NCBI RefSeq assembly: GCF_025995175.1
Contig: NZ_BAPV01000012.1
Location: forward strand, 113,228-177,227
Reading direction: 5' to 3'
DNA from: Asaia krungthepensis NRIC 0535
GTDB taxonomy: Bacteria > Pseudomonadota > Alphaproteobacteria > Acetobacterales > Acetobacteraceae
Length of the DNA: 64,000 bases
Shown: one piece after another, positions 20,005 through 29,056 of the stretch
How positions within the stretch are numbered: the stretch's first letter is position 1
Layout of the letters: each line of letters starts with the position of its first letter
Program-made: the position numbers and the translations under genes
The notes under the pieces: generated by a model
What the model saw: only the letters and a program-made list of their open reading frames with translations
The model's database searches: none
What the model was told of the DNA's origin: nothing

Positions 20005-21101
20005 GTGTATTCCACCACCTCAATTGCGCCGTTGGCACCATTGCCAGCAGTCACAGCCCCTGGGCCATTTGAGGCTCCAGCGCCACCACCAGCCCCGTAA
20101 CCCGAGGCAGAAGAGCAGACTAGGTTCTGATCATATGTCGCGCCGTTCGCCCCGCCTGTGCCCATCTGCGAGGATGGCCCAACTGGAGGCAGGGGGGTTC
20201 CCGCCCCTGACGTTACTGCCGAGACAAACCCGCTCATGCCATTTGCACCTGTCAGCAACAGGTATGGCGTCAGTCCTGACTGGGCGTTGAAAGTGACCGT
20301 GCCCCCCTGCGACTGACTGCCGTAATTCCCTTGGCCTGACGTGACACTACCGCTCGATTGTCCCGGCGCTCCACCCTGGCAGGTAACCAGTGTTCCAAAC
20401 ATCGTTGCGCCTCCCGCCGTGCCTATGCCTTGGCTTCCAACCCCGCCCTGGCCGATTGTGAGAGAGAAGGGGCCTGTGATGACAGTCAGATCAATGTGGA
20501 ATTCTGCGTAGGCTCCGCATGCGCCTGCGCCGCCGCAATTACAGTTGTTCGAGCCCGATGCATTCGCAGGTGCCCCGGCACCACTCCCGCCGCCACCTAT
20601 CATGCGTATGAAGAGCTGCTTGGCATTCGCACCAGGCGCATAGGTCGTGTTCGCGGTGAAGAAGTTGCGGGCGAGCAAACGGCCAGATGCGACGGGGGCA
20701 AAAAAGTTCAGCCAGGACGCGCCCGACGCGCCGGGCGTCGTGAGGTTGTCGTCAACGGTGGAGATCCAGAACACGCCTAGCGTTGTTGCATCTGCCACCC
20801 TGGCACCTCGTGGATATCCGCCGATCTCCTGAGCGTAAGACGACGAGAAGGGGGGGATGATACCGCCCTCGTAATTTCGCGCCGAGGTCGAGCACATTCG
20901 GAATCCACCGTTTACATCGGCTCCGGATGGATATGACCCTCCTGCTTCAGGCGGCGTCATGGTGCTTGGAGGGAAACCCAAATCCAAGCTCGCGCGACCA
21001 ACGGTATTGGTGCTCGAGGGAATTGGGAATTGGATATACTGTGCGCCTGCGGACGCCCCCCAAACCTCAGGGAACATCGGGGCGAAATCTGATTGTTTCA
21101 T
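20001..21101 (-). CDS. Glycine-rich tail fibre / receptor-binding protein
   Basis: A 366-residue protein. The N-terminal 160 residues contain phrases typical of tail-fibre shafts (PSTMTPPEAGG, NGGFRMCSTSARNYEGG). The C-terminal 180 residues are a glycine-rich adhesin with runs such as MIGGGGSGAGAPANASGS and GYGAGGGAGASNGPGA. This resembles polyglycine-sandwich receptor-binding tips of T-even Gp38 type. The role would be host receptor recognition. It ends in NGAIEVVEYT, a closing strand common in such proteins. Confidence 0.7.
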   Translation of the reverse strand: MKQSDFAPMFPEVWGASAGAQYIQFPIPSSTNTVGRASLDLGFPPSTMTPPEAGGSYPSGADVNGGFRMCSTSARNYEGGIIPPFSSSYAQEIGGYPRGARVADATTLGVFWISTVDDNLTTPGASGASWLNFFAPVASGRLLARNFFTANTTYAPGANAKQLFIRMIGGGGSGAGAPANASGSNNCNCGGAGACGAYAEFHIDLTVITGPFSLTIGQGGVGSQGIGTAGGATMFGTLVTCQGGAPGQSSGSVTSGQGNYGSQSQGGTVTFNAQSGLTPYLLLTGANGMSGFVSAVTSGAGTPLPPVGPSSQMGTGGANGATYDQNLVCSSASGYGAGGGAGASNGPGAVTAGNGANGAIEVVEYT

Positions 21102-21108
21102 GGGGCAC

Positions 21109-21726
21109 TCACGAGATATCGCCCGCGAAGTCGTTGTCTACGACCTCAGCAGGAACGAAAGCATATTGATATCGAACACCCGCGGGGCATGGCAGAACCC
21201 CTGACCGGTAGATGATCGCCAAATCAACTGACGTGGGTTCAAACCCAAACGAATATGTCAGGGACATATCGAGGTTATCAGCGACGTAGCATCTGCCTTT
21301 GTCGCCGAAGAGCGTCATGACAATCGCGTTGAGGGAGGTTACCGATCCGTCTGTGATATTGGCAGCCGCCTTTGCGAAAATTAGGCGTCTGTATGCGTCA
21401 TCGGTCAGGGCGTAGTTCGATGTTGCGGCCTGGCCGTTAAACCAGACACCGGTTCCGAAATTGCGCACCGCATCCGAAGTTCCGGAACTGCTCGCCTCTT
21501 GGAACCCGATATACCCGGGGGCCGCAAGCTGCAGCACTCGGCCAACGCCGACGATACGCCCCCACACGTCCAGCCCCCACCCGGTTGCGGTGGCAGGGTT
21601 CCAGACCTGATCATACCAGAGGTTGAGGAATGCTTCTGGATCGACTGCTTGGGAGAAAGACTCAATGATGGCGCACAAGCGGGGCGAGTTAGAATATTGC
21701 GACAGGATCGTGTCGTAGATATCCAT
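21109..21726 (-). CDS. Baseplate wedge protein, DUF2612-like
   Basis: A 205-residue protein. LPGxxx-like motifs of the family are seen as LWYDQVWNPATATGWGLDVWGRIVGVGR, shortened here to its key part ATGWGLDVWGRIVGVGR, and LTDDAYRRLIFAKAAANITDGS. DUF2612 proteins follow baseplate J in many myoviruses and link the baseplate to the fibres. It follows baseplate J here by 4 bases, matching that order. Confidence 0.75.
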   Translation of the reverse strand: MDIYDTILSQYSNSPRLCAIIESFSQAVDPEAFLNLWYDQVWNPATATGWGLDVWGRIVGVGRVLQLAAPGYIGFQEASSSGTSDAVRNFGTGVWFNGQAATSNYALTDDAYRRLIFAKAAANITDGSVTSLNAIVMTLFGDKGRCYVADNLDMSLTYSFGFEPTSVDLAIIYRSGVLPCPAGVRYQYAFVPAEVVDNDFAGDIS

Positions 21727-21730
21727 CGGC

Positions 21731-22957
21731 CTACACCAGTGTCAGAGAGATGTTCCCAGCCGCCATTGTGGGCACCTGCGCCATGGTCATCGTCACATAG
21801 CTTTGCGAGGCGGGGGCACTTGTGCCAATCGCTATGGAGACGATCCGCACCCATGACCCCAGCGCCGAGATGGCGCAGTTGAACTGGCTGGCAAATATCG
21901 AGCTGGCGATGGTAGGCCGCAAACCTGAGCTTCCACCCGATGCGAACTGCGCTAGGACGGCCGCCTGTATATCTGCGAGGGCCGTTGACGGGACATCCGC
22001 ACCTGTCTTGAGCGTGACGGCGAGGTATATGGGCGTGGCGGCCGCAACATCGAAGTTGACCGTATAGACAGGCCCATTCCCGTTATAAGCTGGGGCAGGG
22101 TCTTGGACCTGCACGGTGGTGCCGCCAGCAAGACCACATCCCGGCCCTTTTTTCTGAATGATGGCCAGGCCGATATCGCTCGGGCTCCCCCCTGCAACGC
22201 AGCAATAAAGGCTGTATGCGGGCACAGACACGCCGTTATAGGTCACGGCGGACGAGGTGCCATTACTGTAGGTGTAGGCGTCCGTGACACCGCTGAGTTC
22301 AAGGAGGTTGCCCAGAACTGAGGCCGTTTGCCCGGCAGAGTTCGAAGCTACAGAATTGCCTCTCCGCTCTTCGAAAGCGATCCTGCTCTCCGCATCGGAC
22401 CCGAGCACGCCTGGCGCACTATTGGAGATCGACGCCACGCCCGCCGTGTACTGATAGAGCGACAGTGCATTGGCTGAGCAGGCGAGGGGGCCAGTCTGGG
22501 TGTTTGCCACGGTAGCCGTCGCCGTCCCGCCTGCGGGGATCGTCACGTCAGACGTCAGGGCGTATTGATACGTTCCGTCCGTCGCGATGACGCTGCCGGA
22601 GGAGATCTGTTGCCCGGCTGTGCCGACGATGGATACAGCAACGCTTGTGGCCGTCGCTGGCACACGCGTCATGAAATAGATGTTGCCGATTGCGTCCTGC
22701 ATCCGGCCAGAAGCGATCTTGGGGTCAACGCCGTTCGCTACCGCCAGGATGGCGTCATAGCAGTTGCCAATCGCCGCCGCCTCTGACGTGGCAATCTGGC
22801 CCTGAGGTGTGGACAGATCCTGATTGACGTTTCCGCCCATTGCGGCGCTGATATCGGTCAACGCACCCGTCAAAACGTCCAGTTCATCAGGCGCAACCAC
22901 GCCTGCGCTCGTGATCGTGAGCGCCGGAATCGAGGTGGTGCCGCTAGAACTGGACAT
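21731..22957 (-). CDS. Baseplate J-like wedge protein
   Basis: A 408-residue baseplate wedge component (P2 GpJ / T4 gp6 class). Typical features are the N-terminal helix region DVLTGALTDISAAMGGNV, TRVPATATSVAVSIVGTAGQ, ESRIAFEERRGNSVASNSAG and GTSSAVTYNGVSVPAYSLYC. It forms the ring of wedges around the hub. The gene overlaps the start of the Gp46-like gene by 14 bases at its own start, and DUF2612 follows. Confidence 0.88.
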   Translation of the reverse strand: MSSSSGTTSIPALTITSAGVVAPDELDVLTGALTDISAAMGGNVNQDLSTPQGQIATSEAAAIGNCYDAILAVANGVDPKIASGRMQDAIGNIYFMTRVPATATSVAVSIVGTAGQQISSGSVIATDGTYQYALTSDVTIPAGGTATATVANTQTGPLACSANALSLYQYTAGVASISNSAPGVLGSDAESRIAFEERRGNSVASNSAGQTASVLGNLLELSGVTDAYTYSNGTSSAVTYNGVSVPAYSLYCCVAGGSPSDIGLAIIQKKGPGCGLAGGTTVQVQDPAPAYNGNGPVYTVNFDVAAATPIYLAVTLKTGADVPSTALADIQAAVLAQFASGGSSGLRPTIASSIFASQFNCAISALGSWVRIVSIAIGTSAPASQSYVTMTMAQVPTMAAGNISLTLV

Positions 22958-23297
22958 CGAGCGTTTCGCCTGTCGTCAGGGTGATTTGCATGATACCGGA
23001 GAGGCTCCGGTCGCCGCCCAGGCGCGACACGATGCACGAGGCATCTTGGACAAGCGGAACGGTGCGGGCGGCGGCTTCAGCAAGGCGCTGGAAGATCGGA
23101 ACCGACTGCGGCTTGCCGAGGATCTGAGCCTGATACGGCAAGCCTTTTGACGTGTCGTAGTAGCACTCGCCCTGGAACACGCGGATCGCATTCGACACGT
23201 CCTGAAGCACCGAATAGGGCTCCGAACAGATTGCGATATTGCCCGAGCGATCGAGCACGAGATCCCATTCCGTGCGATCAAGCAGGAGGGATTGCAT
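22944..23297 (-). CDS. Baseplate wedge protein, gp25/W-like
   Basis: A 117-residue protein of the small wedge class: WDLVLDRSGNIAICSEPYSV followed by QDVSNAIRVFQGECYYDTSKGLPY, a pattern characteristic of phage gp46/W-like baseplate proteins that are encoded just before baseplate J. It probably initiates wedge assembly by contacting the sheath. Confidence 0.75.
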   Translation of the reverse strand: MQSLLLDRTEWDLVLDRSGNIAICSEPYSVLQDVSNAIRVFQGECYYDTSKGLPYQAQILGKPQSVPIFQRLAEAAARTVPLVQDASCIVSRLGGDRSLSGIMQITLTTGETLDVQF

Positions 23298-23381
23298 CGC
23301 CGGTTTCCTTGGGACTGGCCGGATTATCGGCAGACTATCGGTTTATGACATGCTGCTTGGCCAATGTACAGCAAAACAGGG

Positions 23382-24020
23382 TCACTGTGGCTTGCCGGTC
23401 GAGCCGCTGCCTGTCTGCACGCCCGTATGTGTATGATTGTCGAGGGAGATGCCGTTGCCGGTCACGTCTCCGGTGGCCGTGATCGTGCCATCAACCGTGA
23501 GGTTGCAGGCGATCTCAGCGGCGTTCGCTTCGATGCGAACAGTGCCCGGCGAGACGATCCGGATCCCGTCACCGTTCATGATGATGAACTGATTGGGCGC
23601 GCCGTTCAGAAACCCGCCCACATAGACGCAATCGCTCATGGAGTGCATCCGAAACGAGCCCGGGGCCGAGGGCTGGCGTGACGTGATGACGTTCTGAATA
23701 TCGCGGCCCGACACCATGACGAAGCCGATATCTCCGACCATGGGGTCGATGATCAGCGCCGAGGTGCCGCCCTGCACACGCAGATAGGGAACGCCCGTTA
23801 TGACGCCATGGGGGTACGTCATGCCTTGGCCGTCCTGCATGTGGACCATGGGTTGTACGTCCACCTGACCCACCAGCGACACACCGCCGCCGTGAACGGC
23901 TTTGACCTGGACGAGGATGGGCGTGCCCATGGAGCCGATCGCACGCTTGATGGCAGCATCGACTGCGGTGCCATTGGTCAGACCTGCAAAGGTGCTCTGG
24001 GGTGAGACGTGATCAACCAT
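23382..24020 (-). CDS. Baseplate central spike, Gp138-type
   Basis: A 212-residue spike protein. The N-terminal domain around VQVKAVHGGGVSLVGQVDVQPMV is an OB-fold of the Gp138/gpV class. The middle forms repeated short strands, and the C-terminus carries the metal-binding HTHTG motif in NHTHTGVQTGSGSTGK, where histidines of the trimer hold an iron at the spike tip. It punctures the outer membrane at infection. The start overlaps the hub gene by 8 bases. Confidence 0.85.
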   Translation of the reverse strand: MVDHVSPQSTFAGLTNGTAVDAAIKRAIGSMGTPILVQVKAVHGGGVSLVGQVDVQPMVHMQDGQGMTYPHGVITGVPYLRVQGGTSALIIDPMVGDIGFVMVSGRDIQNVITSRQPSAPGSFRMHSMSDCVYVGGFLNGAPNQFIIMNGDGIRIVSPGTVRIEANAAEIACNLTVDGTITATGDVTGNGISLDNHTHTGVQTGSGSTGKPQ

Positions 24021-25047
24021 TGTACGAGATATTCCCTGCGTAATCGGTTCTCATCGCTTCTACGCGCGTAAACCATCGGCCATTCGGGATTTCGCTATCG
24101 AGTTCGTGCGTGACCATCTGCGCGACCCATGTGCCGTTGACCGGCATCGGCGCCACCTGTCCGGCCTGATTGTTTACCCAGGCAGCAGGCAGATACGCGC
24201 TGTCGATCGCGAAAGTGTTCATGAATTGCAGGCGGTGGTCGAACAGCGTGACGAGAGAGACGCCGTAATTGCTGTAGGCTGGATAGCCAATCATCCCTGT
24301 CTTGGCGCTGACCTTGGGGATCGTCTTGCCCTTCAGGTCCTGAAGATTGTTTGACCAGATCGTGACCTGGTAGGGGCTGGCTTGGCCCGTGGTCCCGATC
24401 ATGGGAATGTCATAGATGAACCGATGCCCGTCCATGAGTTGATCGATCTGGTCTCTTACAGAGCCATGCACATAAGTTGGCCCGTTCGCACGCACGTTCA
24501 CCCCATAATTGACGAACGAGTATCCTGCGTCGGAGGCTACCTGAGAAACCATGCTTGCAACGCTTGCGCCTGCCGGGAAAGAGTGCGGTGCGACGATATT
24601 CGTGTTTGGCCCGATGACATCATAAGAGACGATGTTGAAGGCGGGCTCCGGCGCTGTCGAAAAGTCAGCAAAAGCAGAGGAAATGATGCCATTGAAAATG
24701 GTCGTCATTCCGGCCTTATCGTCGCCAGCCTCGATCATGATGCTGTTTAGCGTGGTGCGCGTCAGATCGCTCAGGACGCCAGGAATCCGGGACGGCATGA
24801 GTGACATGCGGTTCATCAAGGGAAGCGGCAGATTGTAGATGCGAACGTTCGCCGCCGATCCCATGCGCAATCCAGCATTGGTCACGTCAACCTGGCACCG
24901 ATAACCGGTGAGCTTTTCTTGATCGACCACGCCGCCCGCAGCCTGGCCGCCAGAGCGCACCGTGAATGTGATGTCGATTTTCTTCTTGGTGAAGCTGCGT
25001 GGCAAGCTGCCGCCATAACTCGCGTAGGAACTGAGCGAACCAGACAT
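24013..25047 (-). CDS. Baseplate hub protein
   Basis: A 344-residue protein beginning MSGSLSSYASYGGSLPRSF. Features such as DVTNAGLRMGSAANVRIYNLPL, AGDDKAGMTTIFNGIISSAF and VRANGPTYVHGSVRDQIDQL match hub proteins of simple myovirus baseplates, which hold the spike. A GTG one codon upstream exists, but ATG 25047 forms a TGATG junction with the upstream gene and is preferred. Confidence 0.78.
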   Translation of the reverse strand: MSGSLSSYASYGGSLPRSFTKKKIDITFTVRSGGQAAGGVVDQEKLTGYRCQVDVTNAGLRMGSAANVRIYNLPLPLMNRMSLMPSRIPGVLSDLTRTTLNSIMIEAGDDKAGMTTIFNGIISSAFADFSTAPEPAFNIVSYDVIGPNTNIVAPHSFPAGASVASMVSQVASDAGYSFVNYGVNVRANGPTYVHGSVRDQIDQLMDGHRFIYDIPMIGTTGQASPYQVTIWSNNLQDLKGKTIPKVSAKTGMIGYPAYSNYGVSLVTLFDHRLQFMNTFAIDSAYLPAAWVNNQAGQVAPMPVNGTWVAQMVTHELDSEIPNGRWFTRVEAMRTDYAGNISYNG

Positions 25048-25340
25048 CACGCCCCCGAATAGAACAGGAACCAGCGGGTCCCGAAGCCTGAGTAATCAGG
25101 ATCGTCGGAGCCTTGCAGGTCGATGAAAGCGAAGTCTCCGGGAAGGCCAAGATAGGCCGCTCTCACGATGTACGTGTCAGTCAGTGCAAGAGCGCCAGCC
25201 ACCACTTGAACATCATTAAGCCAGACATTGAGATAGATGCCCGTCCGGCGTTGCTGCACGTCCAGACGGATGTTCTGGCCATCCAGCACGATGTTCAGCG
25301 TCTGGTAGGGGGTTGCTGTGAGTGGAATGACTCCGGTCAT
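25047..25340 (-). CDS. Baseplate plug-like protein
   Basis: A 97-residue beta-rich protein: IPLTATPYQTLNIVLDGQNI, IYLNVWLNDVQVVAGALALT and AFIDLQGSDDPDYSGFGTRW. Small proteins of this pattern are found as central plugs in minimal cyanophage-type baseplates. It is coupled at both ends, by ATGA with the upstream gene and TGATG with the hub gene. Confidence 0.75.
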   Translation of the reverse strand: MTGVIPLTATPYQTLNIVLDGQNIRLDVQQRRTGIYLNVWLNDVQVVAGALALTDTYIVRAAYLGLPGDFAFIDLQGSDDPDYSGFGTRWFLFYSGA

Positions 25341-26071
25341 AGGCCTGATATCCGATCCATGATCCCGGCGAGGTCCGGCGCGCCGCTGGGGAGAGACTGA
25401 AGCTGCACCTGACCGGACTGAACCGGCACGGCGGCCGAGACTGATTGTGCGGAGGTGTTTTTATACCCCTGCGTCGCACCGCTTCGGATTTCTTGGAGCA
25501 TGATCTCCGCCACGGGCATTGTGATGCCCTCACGTTCTGTTCGCCGGAAGCGATAGCCGACGATATTGGCGCTCATGTAGCTCCGCTCGGGCATGTGGAT
25601 CTCATACAGGTTCGTGTCAGCAACGACCTGCTCAAGCGTGTCGAAAAAGCCCTTCCTGACGAAAGCTGGGCCTGATCCGGTAATTGCCCCCAAAACCTGC
25701 GTGAGCCCCGCCGAGATCGTTGTGCCGCTCTCGCTACCATCGCAAACGAGAAGGATGCGTGAGACGTATGGCATTTTGACTTTGTTGTACGATACGAAGC
25801 CGCCGTTTTCAGTCGGCCCGCTCGGCACCTGATAGACGACCTCATGTTCGACGCCGAGAACGTGCGCGCTTGTCAGTATCTGGGTGCCATTGAGGAATAC
25901 ACCCCATTGCGCCGCTGCACTGGTGATCTGCCAGTTCGCCACTTCTTGCCCAAGCAGATTGGATACAGATGCAGAGACGCGATTTCCAATGGACTGGCCG
26001 AGCAGGGCAGGCACGCCAGCCATGACCGGCACATCCCACACGGAGGGCAGGGGGATAACGGGGAAAGCCAT
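25337..26071 (-). CDS. Baseplate/distal tail protein
   Basis: A 244-residue protein between tape measure and plug. The stretch LYEIHMPERSYMSANIVGYRF followed by TMPVAEIMLQEIR is typical of the tail-tube-terminal or hub-adaptor proteins encoded after the tape measure in related myoviruses. N-terminal hydrophobic residues PLPSVWDVPVMAGVPALL may contact the tube. ATG 26071 makes a TGATG junction with the tape measure stop and is preferred to the GTG one codon earlier. Confidence 0.65.
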   Translation of the reverse strand: MAFPVIPLPSVWDVPVMAGVPALLGQSIGNRVSASVSNLLGQEVANWQITSAAAQWGVFLNGTQILTSAHVLGVEHEVVYQVPSGPTENGGFVSYNKVKMPYVSRILLVCDGSESGTTISAGLTQVLGAITGSGPAFVRKGFFDTLEQVVADTNLYEIHMPERSYMSANIVGYRFRRTEREGITMPVAEIMLQEIRSGATQGYKNTSAQSVSAAVPVQSGQVQLQSLPSGAPDLAGIMDRISGL

Positions 26072-28062
26072 CACTGAACTCCCGGCGCGTTTACGGCTGC
26101 CAACTGCTGGCGCATACTGTCATGGAAATCACGAGCGATACCCTTGGCGTCGGTCGCGTTGGTCGGAATGATCACGTCACCATGAAGATTGACGTTGTGC
26201 GTGGTGTTGTTCGTCGTCTTCGACACAGAGCCGGGGCTATCGCCAGCGGTCACAGACGCGGCCATTCTCGACACTCCGCCCGTGCCTATCGTTTTTGAGG
26301 CCTGCGCCATCTGATCTTTGAGGGCCGTGTGCGTGTCGATCAGCCGCTTGATTGCCGCGTCTTGCGCTGCCTTGGGGGCATCGTATCGCAGGACGGTGGA
26401 AGGGCGGCGATCTGGCGCAGCATCGACGTTCGTGGCGAGCTGCCCAGCCTGCGAAGCTCCTGCCTTCAGCACTGCCAAAGCGTAGTCTCGAGCGTCAGTC
26501 CCGAACCCGTCCGCCTTGCTGGTTCCGGTCTTTAGCCAGTCCGCCGCGCCTCCTGCGCCCTGATTATGGGCGTATCCGAGGGCCGCGAAGCGCTGAAGGT
26601 CTACCAGCTTGCCATATGCATCGCTACTTGAGCTCAAAACGGCGTTGTTACTGTCGGTGAAGGCGCGGAAGAAACGTTCCTGCATCGCATGGTCTGCAAG
26701 GAATGTCTCTCGTGTAGGCACGGGCTCGCGCAACCAGGCTGCGGCGTCTTTGATCGCACTCGATCCCATCTGATACTTGCCTGAGTACGCGCCGTTGTAG
26801 CCGCCGACCTTGGCGTAATCTCCGCCGCTTTCCTTCTCTGCTATCGTGCTGGCATAGAGATCGAATAGAGGCGACTTGCTGGCCACACCGCGGGAGTGAG
26901 TTCCTGTACGTCCCTCCGCTCGCATTTGTGCAAGGACATCAGCTTCGCCCTCGTTCGTCTTGCCGGGAGCCATCACTGCCGCACCCGCAGCAACAGCCAA
27001 ACCCCAAGGGCCTAACCGAGCCAATACGCCGCGGCCGCCAAGCCCGCCCGCTGCAACGGCCTCTGGCAGAACGGCTGCCTCTCGGGCGGCCTTCAACTCG
27101 GCTATTGCGGCCCTCATAGCTTTGGCGTCGCCGCCGAACAGGCGCTTGATGATGTTAAGCCCAGCCATGCCCGCCAGGATGCCGCCAAGTCCGCCGAACG
27201 CCTTTGATAACTCTCCGACAGCAAGGGTGATCCCACCAATCGCGCCGGCGATATCCGGGTGATCGCGTTCAAGCTCAAGCAGGCGACGAACGACCTGATC
27301 CAGACCGGGCGCTAGCTTGGCGGTGAGGACATTCGTCAGATTTTCCGACTGCTGGGTGAGGATGTTCCAATCTTGATAAAGCTGCCTGGATGCCTCGGTT
27401 GCCGCCTTTGAGGGGGCGGGCATGTTCTTAAGCTGCCGTTGCAGATCCTCGAACTTCTTCGGGTCCATCAAAACCTGATTGATCATCCCCTCGCCAAAGT
27501 TCAGATCGCGCATGTAGCCAAGCGCAACCTGATTATTGATGTGGTTCTGATGAACGCTGCGGTTCAGTCTGGCGACGATATCGCCTTGGATATTGCCGCT
27601 CTTATCCATGAAGTCAGACACGCCGAGACGTGCGAAGGCTTGCGAGACCTTGGCAAGTTCCTGCGGGTCGGTCATGCGCTGCTGAAGCGTCCCGAACGCC
27701 TGAGTGACCTCGCCAAACGACCCGCCCGCCGCCTTGGCCGCTGTTTCGAGACGGTTCAGGCCAGCGGGATCCATATTGAGGCGCTGCGACATGTAATCGA
27801 GTTGCGCGTTCGCCTTGGTTGTGTCGCCAATGAACGCCTTAAGACTTTTCCCAGCCGTGAACACGGCGAACATAGCCAGCGCCTCGCGCCGAACGCCGGA
27901 GAAGAACGACGCGGCCTTGACCCCATCGCGCTCCATGCCCGACCCGGTGGCCTGGGCCTGCTTCTCGACTTCGCGCAACTGCTCGACCGACTTGCGCGCT
28001 TCGCCCGAGAACCCCTTCGTGTCCATGCCAAGCTGAATGACGAGGCGATCAATGATGGACAT
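26071..28062 (-). CDS. Tape measure protein with lytic transglycosylase-like domain
   Basis: A 663-residue tail length-determining protein. The first 300 residues are helical and phage tape-measure like (SIIDRLVIQLGMDTKGFSGE). A hydrophobic segment follows at about 330-370 (GPWGLAVAAGAAVMAPG). Residues around 400-530 contain a transglycosylase-like motif, AEKESGGDYAKVGG and GAYSGKYQMG with the catalytic-type Glu, probably to cut peptidoglycan on entry. The ATG at 28062 has GGAGCCCTGAAA upstream; a longer frame would run into the terminator just upstream. Confidence 0.87.
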   Translation of the reverse strand: MSIIDRLVIQLGMDTKGFSGEARKSVEQLREVEKQAQATGSGMERDGVKAASFFSGVRREALAMFAVFTAGKSLKAFIGDTTKANAQLDYMSQRLNMDPAGLNRLETAAKAAGGSFGEVTQAFGTLQQRMTDPQELAKVSQAFARLGVSDFMDKSGNIQGDIVARLNRSVHQNHINNQVALGYMRDLNFGEGMINQVLMDPKKFEDLQRQLKNMPAPSKAATEASRQLYQDWNILTQQSENLTNVLTAKLAPGLDQVVRRLLELERDHPDIAGAIGGITLAVGELSKAFGGLGGILAGMAGLNIIKRLFGGDAKAMRAAIAELKAAREAAVLPEAVAAGGLGGRGVLARLGPWGLAVAAGAAVMAPGKTNEGEADVLAQMRAEGRTGTHSRGVASKSPLFDLYASTIAEKESGGDYAKVGGYNGAYSGKYQMGSSAIKDAAAWLREPVPTRETFLADHAMQERFFRAFTDSNNAVLSSSSDAYGKLVDLQRFAALGYAHNQGAGGAADWLKTGTSKADGFGTDARDYALAVLKAGASQAGQLATNVDAAPDRRPSTVLRYDAPKAAQDAAIKRLIDTHTALKDQMAQASKTIGTGGVSRMAASVTAGDSPGSVSKTTNNTTHNVNLHGDVIIPTNATDAKGIARDFHDSMRQQLAAVNAPGVQ

Positions 28063-28080
28063 TTTCAGGGCTCCAAAACG

Positions 28081-28110
28081 AAAAAAGCCCCCAGGGCGAA
28101 CCATGGGGGC
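28081..28110 (-). terminator. Intrinsic terminator just upstream of the tape measure gene
   Basis: On the minus strand GCCCCCA pairs with TGGGGGC (7 bp, 10-base loop), followed by TTTTTT. It is 19 bases before the tape measure ATG, so transcripts from the 28-33 kb cassette should mostly stop here unless an antitermination factor acts. Confidence 0.85.
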
Positions 28111-28188
28111 GTCAGTCTGGCATCAGACCAGATCACAGTAGGGAGTTTGGTCAAACGGGGCAAGGAGAAGGGTGAGCGGCGTTGAATG

Positions 28189-28593
28189 TTACTTAGAGCT
28201 GCCCGTGGAGCCGAAAAGGTAGCCTAACGCGAGGCCAATAATGCCAGTTATCATGGCTGCGAACTTGAAGAAATCGTCGTTTTTACCGTCCGCGCCCCTG
28301 AGGCATAGGAATGATAGAGCTAGAAGCACAAAGCACAGCATGATGACGATCGCGGCAACATTCCCGGGCTTTTCCGTTCGCGATCCAAGAAAGTGTCCAA
28401 TCCATCCTTGCTCCGCCCATAGAGTTTTTTGTGCATGGGCGTGCTGGGATTCTTGCAAAGCCAAGTCATCAGGTGGCTTGATTTGTGGACTCGCACGCCG
28501 TGCATCCTCCGCAGTGACAAGCGTGCGTTGAGTATCGCCAGCGGGATGCTGCGCCTCGGTCGGTTTATGACGGGGTTCGAGCAAGCGCTTCAA
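28189..28593 (-). CDS. Two-helix membrane protein overlapping the Panacea gene, candidate toxin
   Basis: A 134-residue protein with a polar N-terminal 70 residues and two membrane helices, VAAIVIMLCFVLLALSFLCL and FAAMITGIIGLALGYLFGST, separated by a short charged loop. It overlaps the end of the DUF4065 antitoxin-like gene by 29 bases. The only candidate start at the frame opening is TTG without a good ribosome site, so translation probably depends on the upstream gene. Known PanAT systems include membrane-active toxins; identity as a toxin is inference. Confidence 0.6.
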   Translation of the reverse strand: MKRLLEPRHKPTEAQHPAGDTQRTLVTAEDARRASPQIKPPDDLALQESQHAHAQKTLWAEQGWIGHFLGSRTEKPGNVAAIVIMLCFVLLALSFLCLRGADGKNDDFFKFAAMITGIIGLALGYLFGSTGSSK

Positions 28594-29056
28594 AATATGC
28601 TTGAGTTTTATCTTCGGGTATTTCCGACAATCCCTCCTTGATAGCCTGGTCCCAAGGAGATCCAGGCTCGTGCGTCATCGCAGAGAGATTGATTGCATTA
28701 ATCCCGATGTATTTCTCCCACACAATATCAAGCACTTCGTAGAAGGCTTCACACGCTGAATTTACTACATAAGGTTTCATCTCGCCTGACACTGGGTCAT
28801 GCTCTGAGATGTATCTATTGACACTCGACGAACCAAAACACTTCAAATCGTCATAGATTAACGGCACCACAGGACCGAAACGCCACGGCTCGAACGAGAT
28901 ATCTATCGCTCGGGTGCCATGCATAGCAAGGTGCCAACCATTCAGATAGAACATCAGCTTCTGAATTTTCATAGGCGACATATCTGAACGAGCTTCCTTG
29001 AAGCCTCTCTGCAACAAGGAGTTGGCGACATGGCGCGCCTTAAATGCTGCCATCAT
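28565..29056 (-). CDS. Panacea-domain (DUF4065/SocA-like) antitoxin
   Basis: A 163-residue protein with the Panacea domain almost throughout: VANSLLQRG, SPMKIQKLMFYLNGWHLAMH, FEPWRFGPVVPLIYDDLKCF and LSAMTHEPGSPW. In the family the domain is an adaptable antitoxin that neutralises very different toxins encoded next to it; SocA of Caulobacter is a proteolytic adaptor version. AAGGGGG lies before two consecutive ATG codons. A membrane-protein gene overlaps its 3' end. Confidence 0.88.
   Translation of the reverse strand: MMAAFKARHVANSLLQRGFKEARSDMSPMKIQKLMFYLNGWHLAMHGTRAIDISFEPWRFGPVVPLIYDDLKCFGSSSVNRYISEHDPVSGEMKPYVVNSACEAFYEVLDIVWEKYIGINAINLSAMTHEPGSPWDQAIKEGLSEIPEDKTQAYFEALARTPS

Noticed and set aside
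27439..28185. + strand frame (248 codons) antisense to the tape measure N-terminus
   Set aside because: Covers the terminator and start of the tape measure gene and shows only shadow-type composition.
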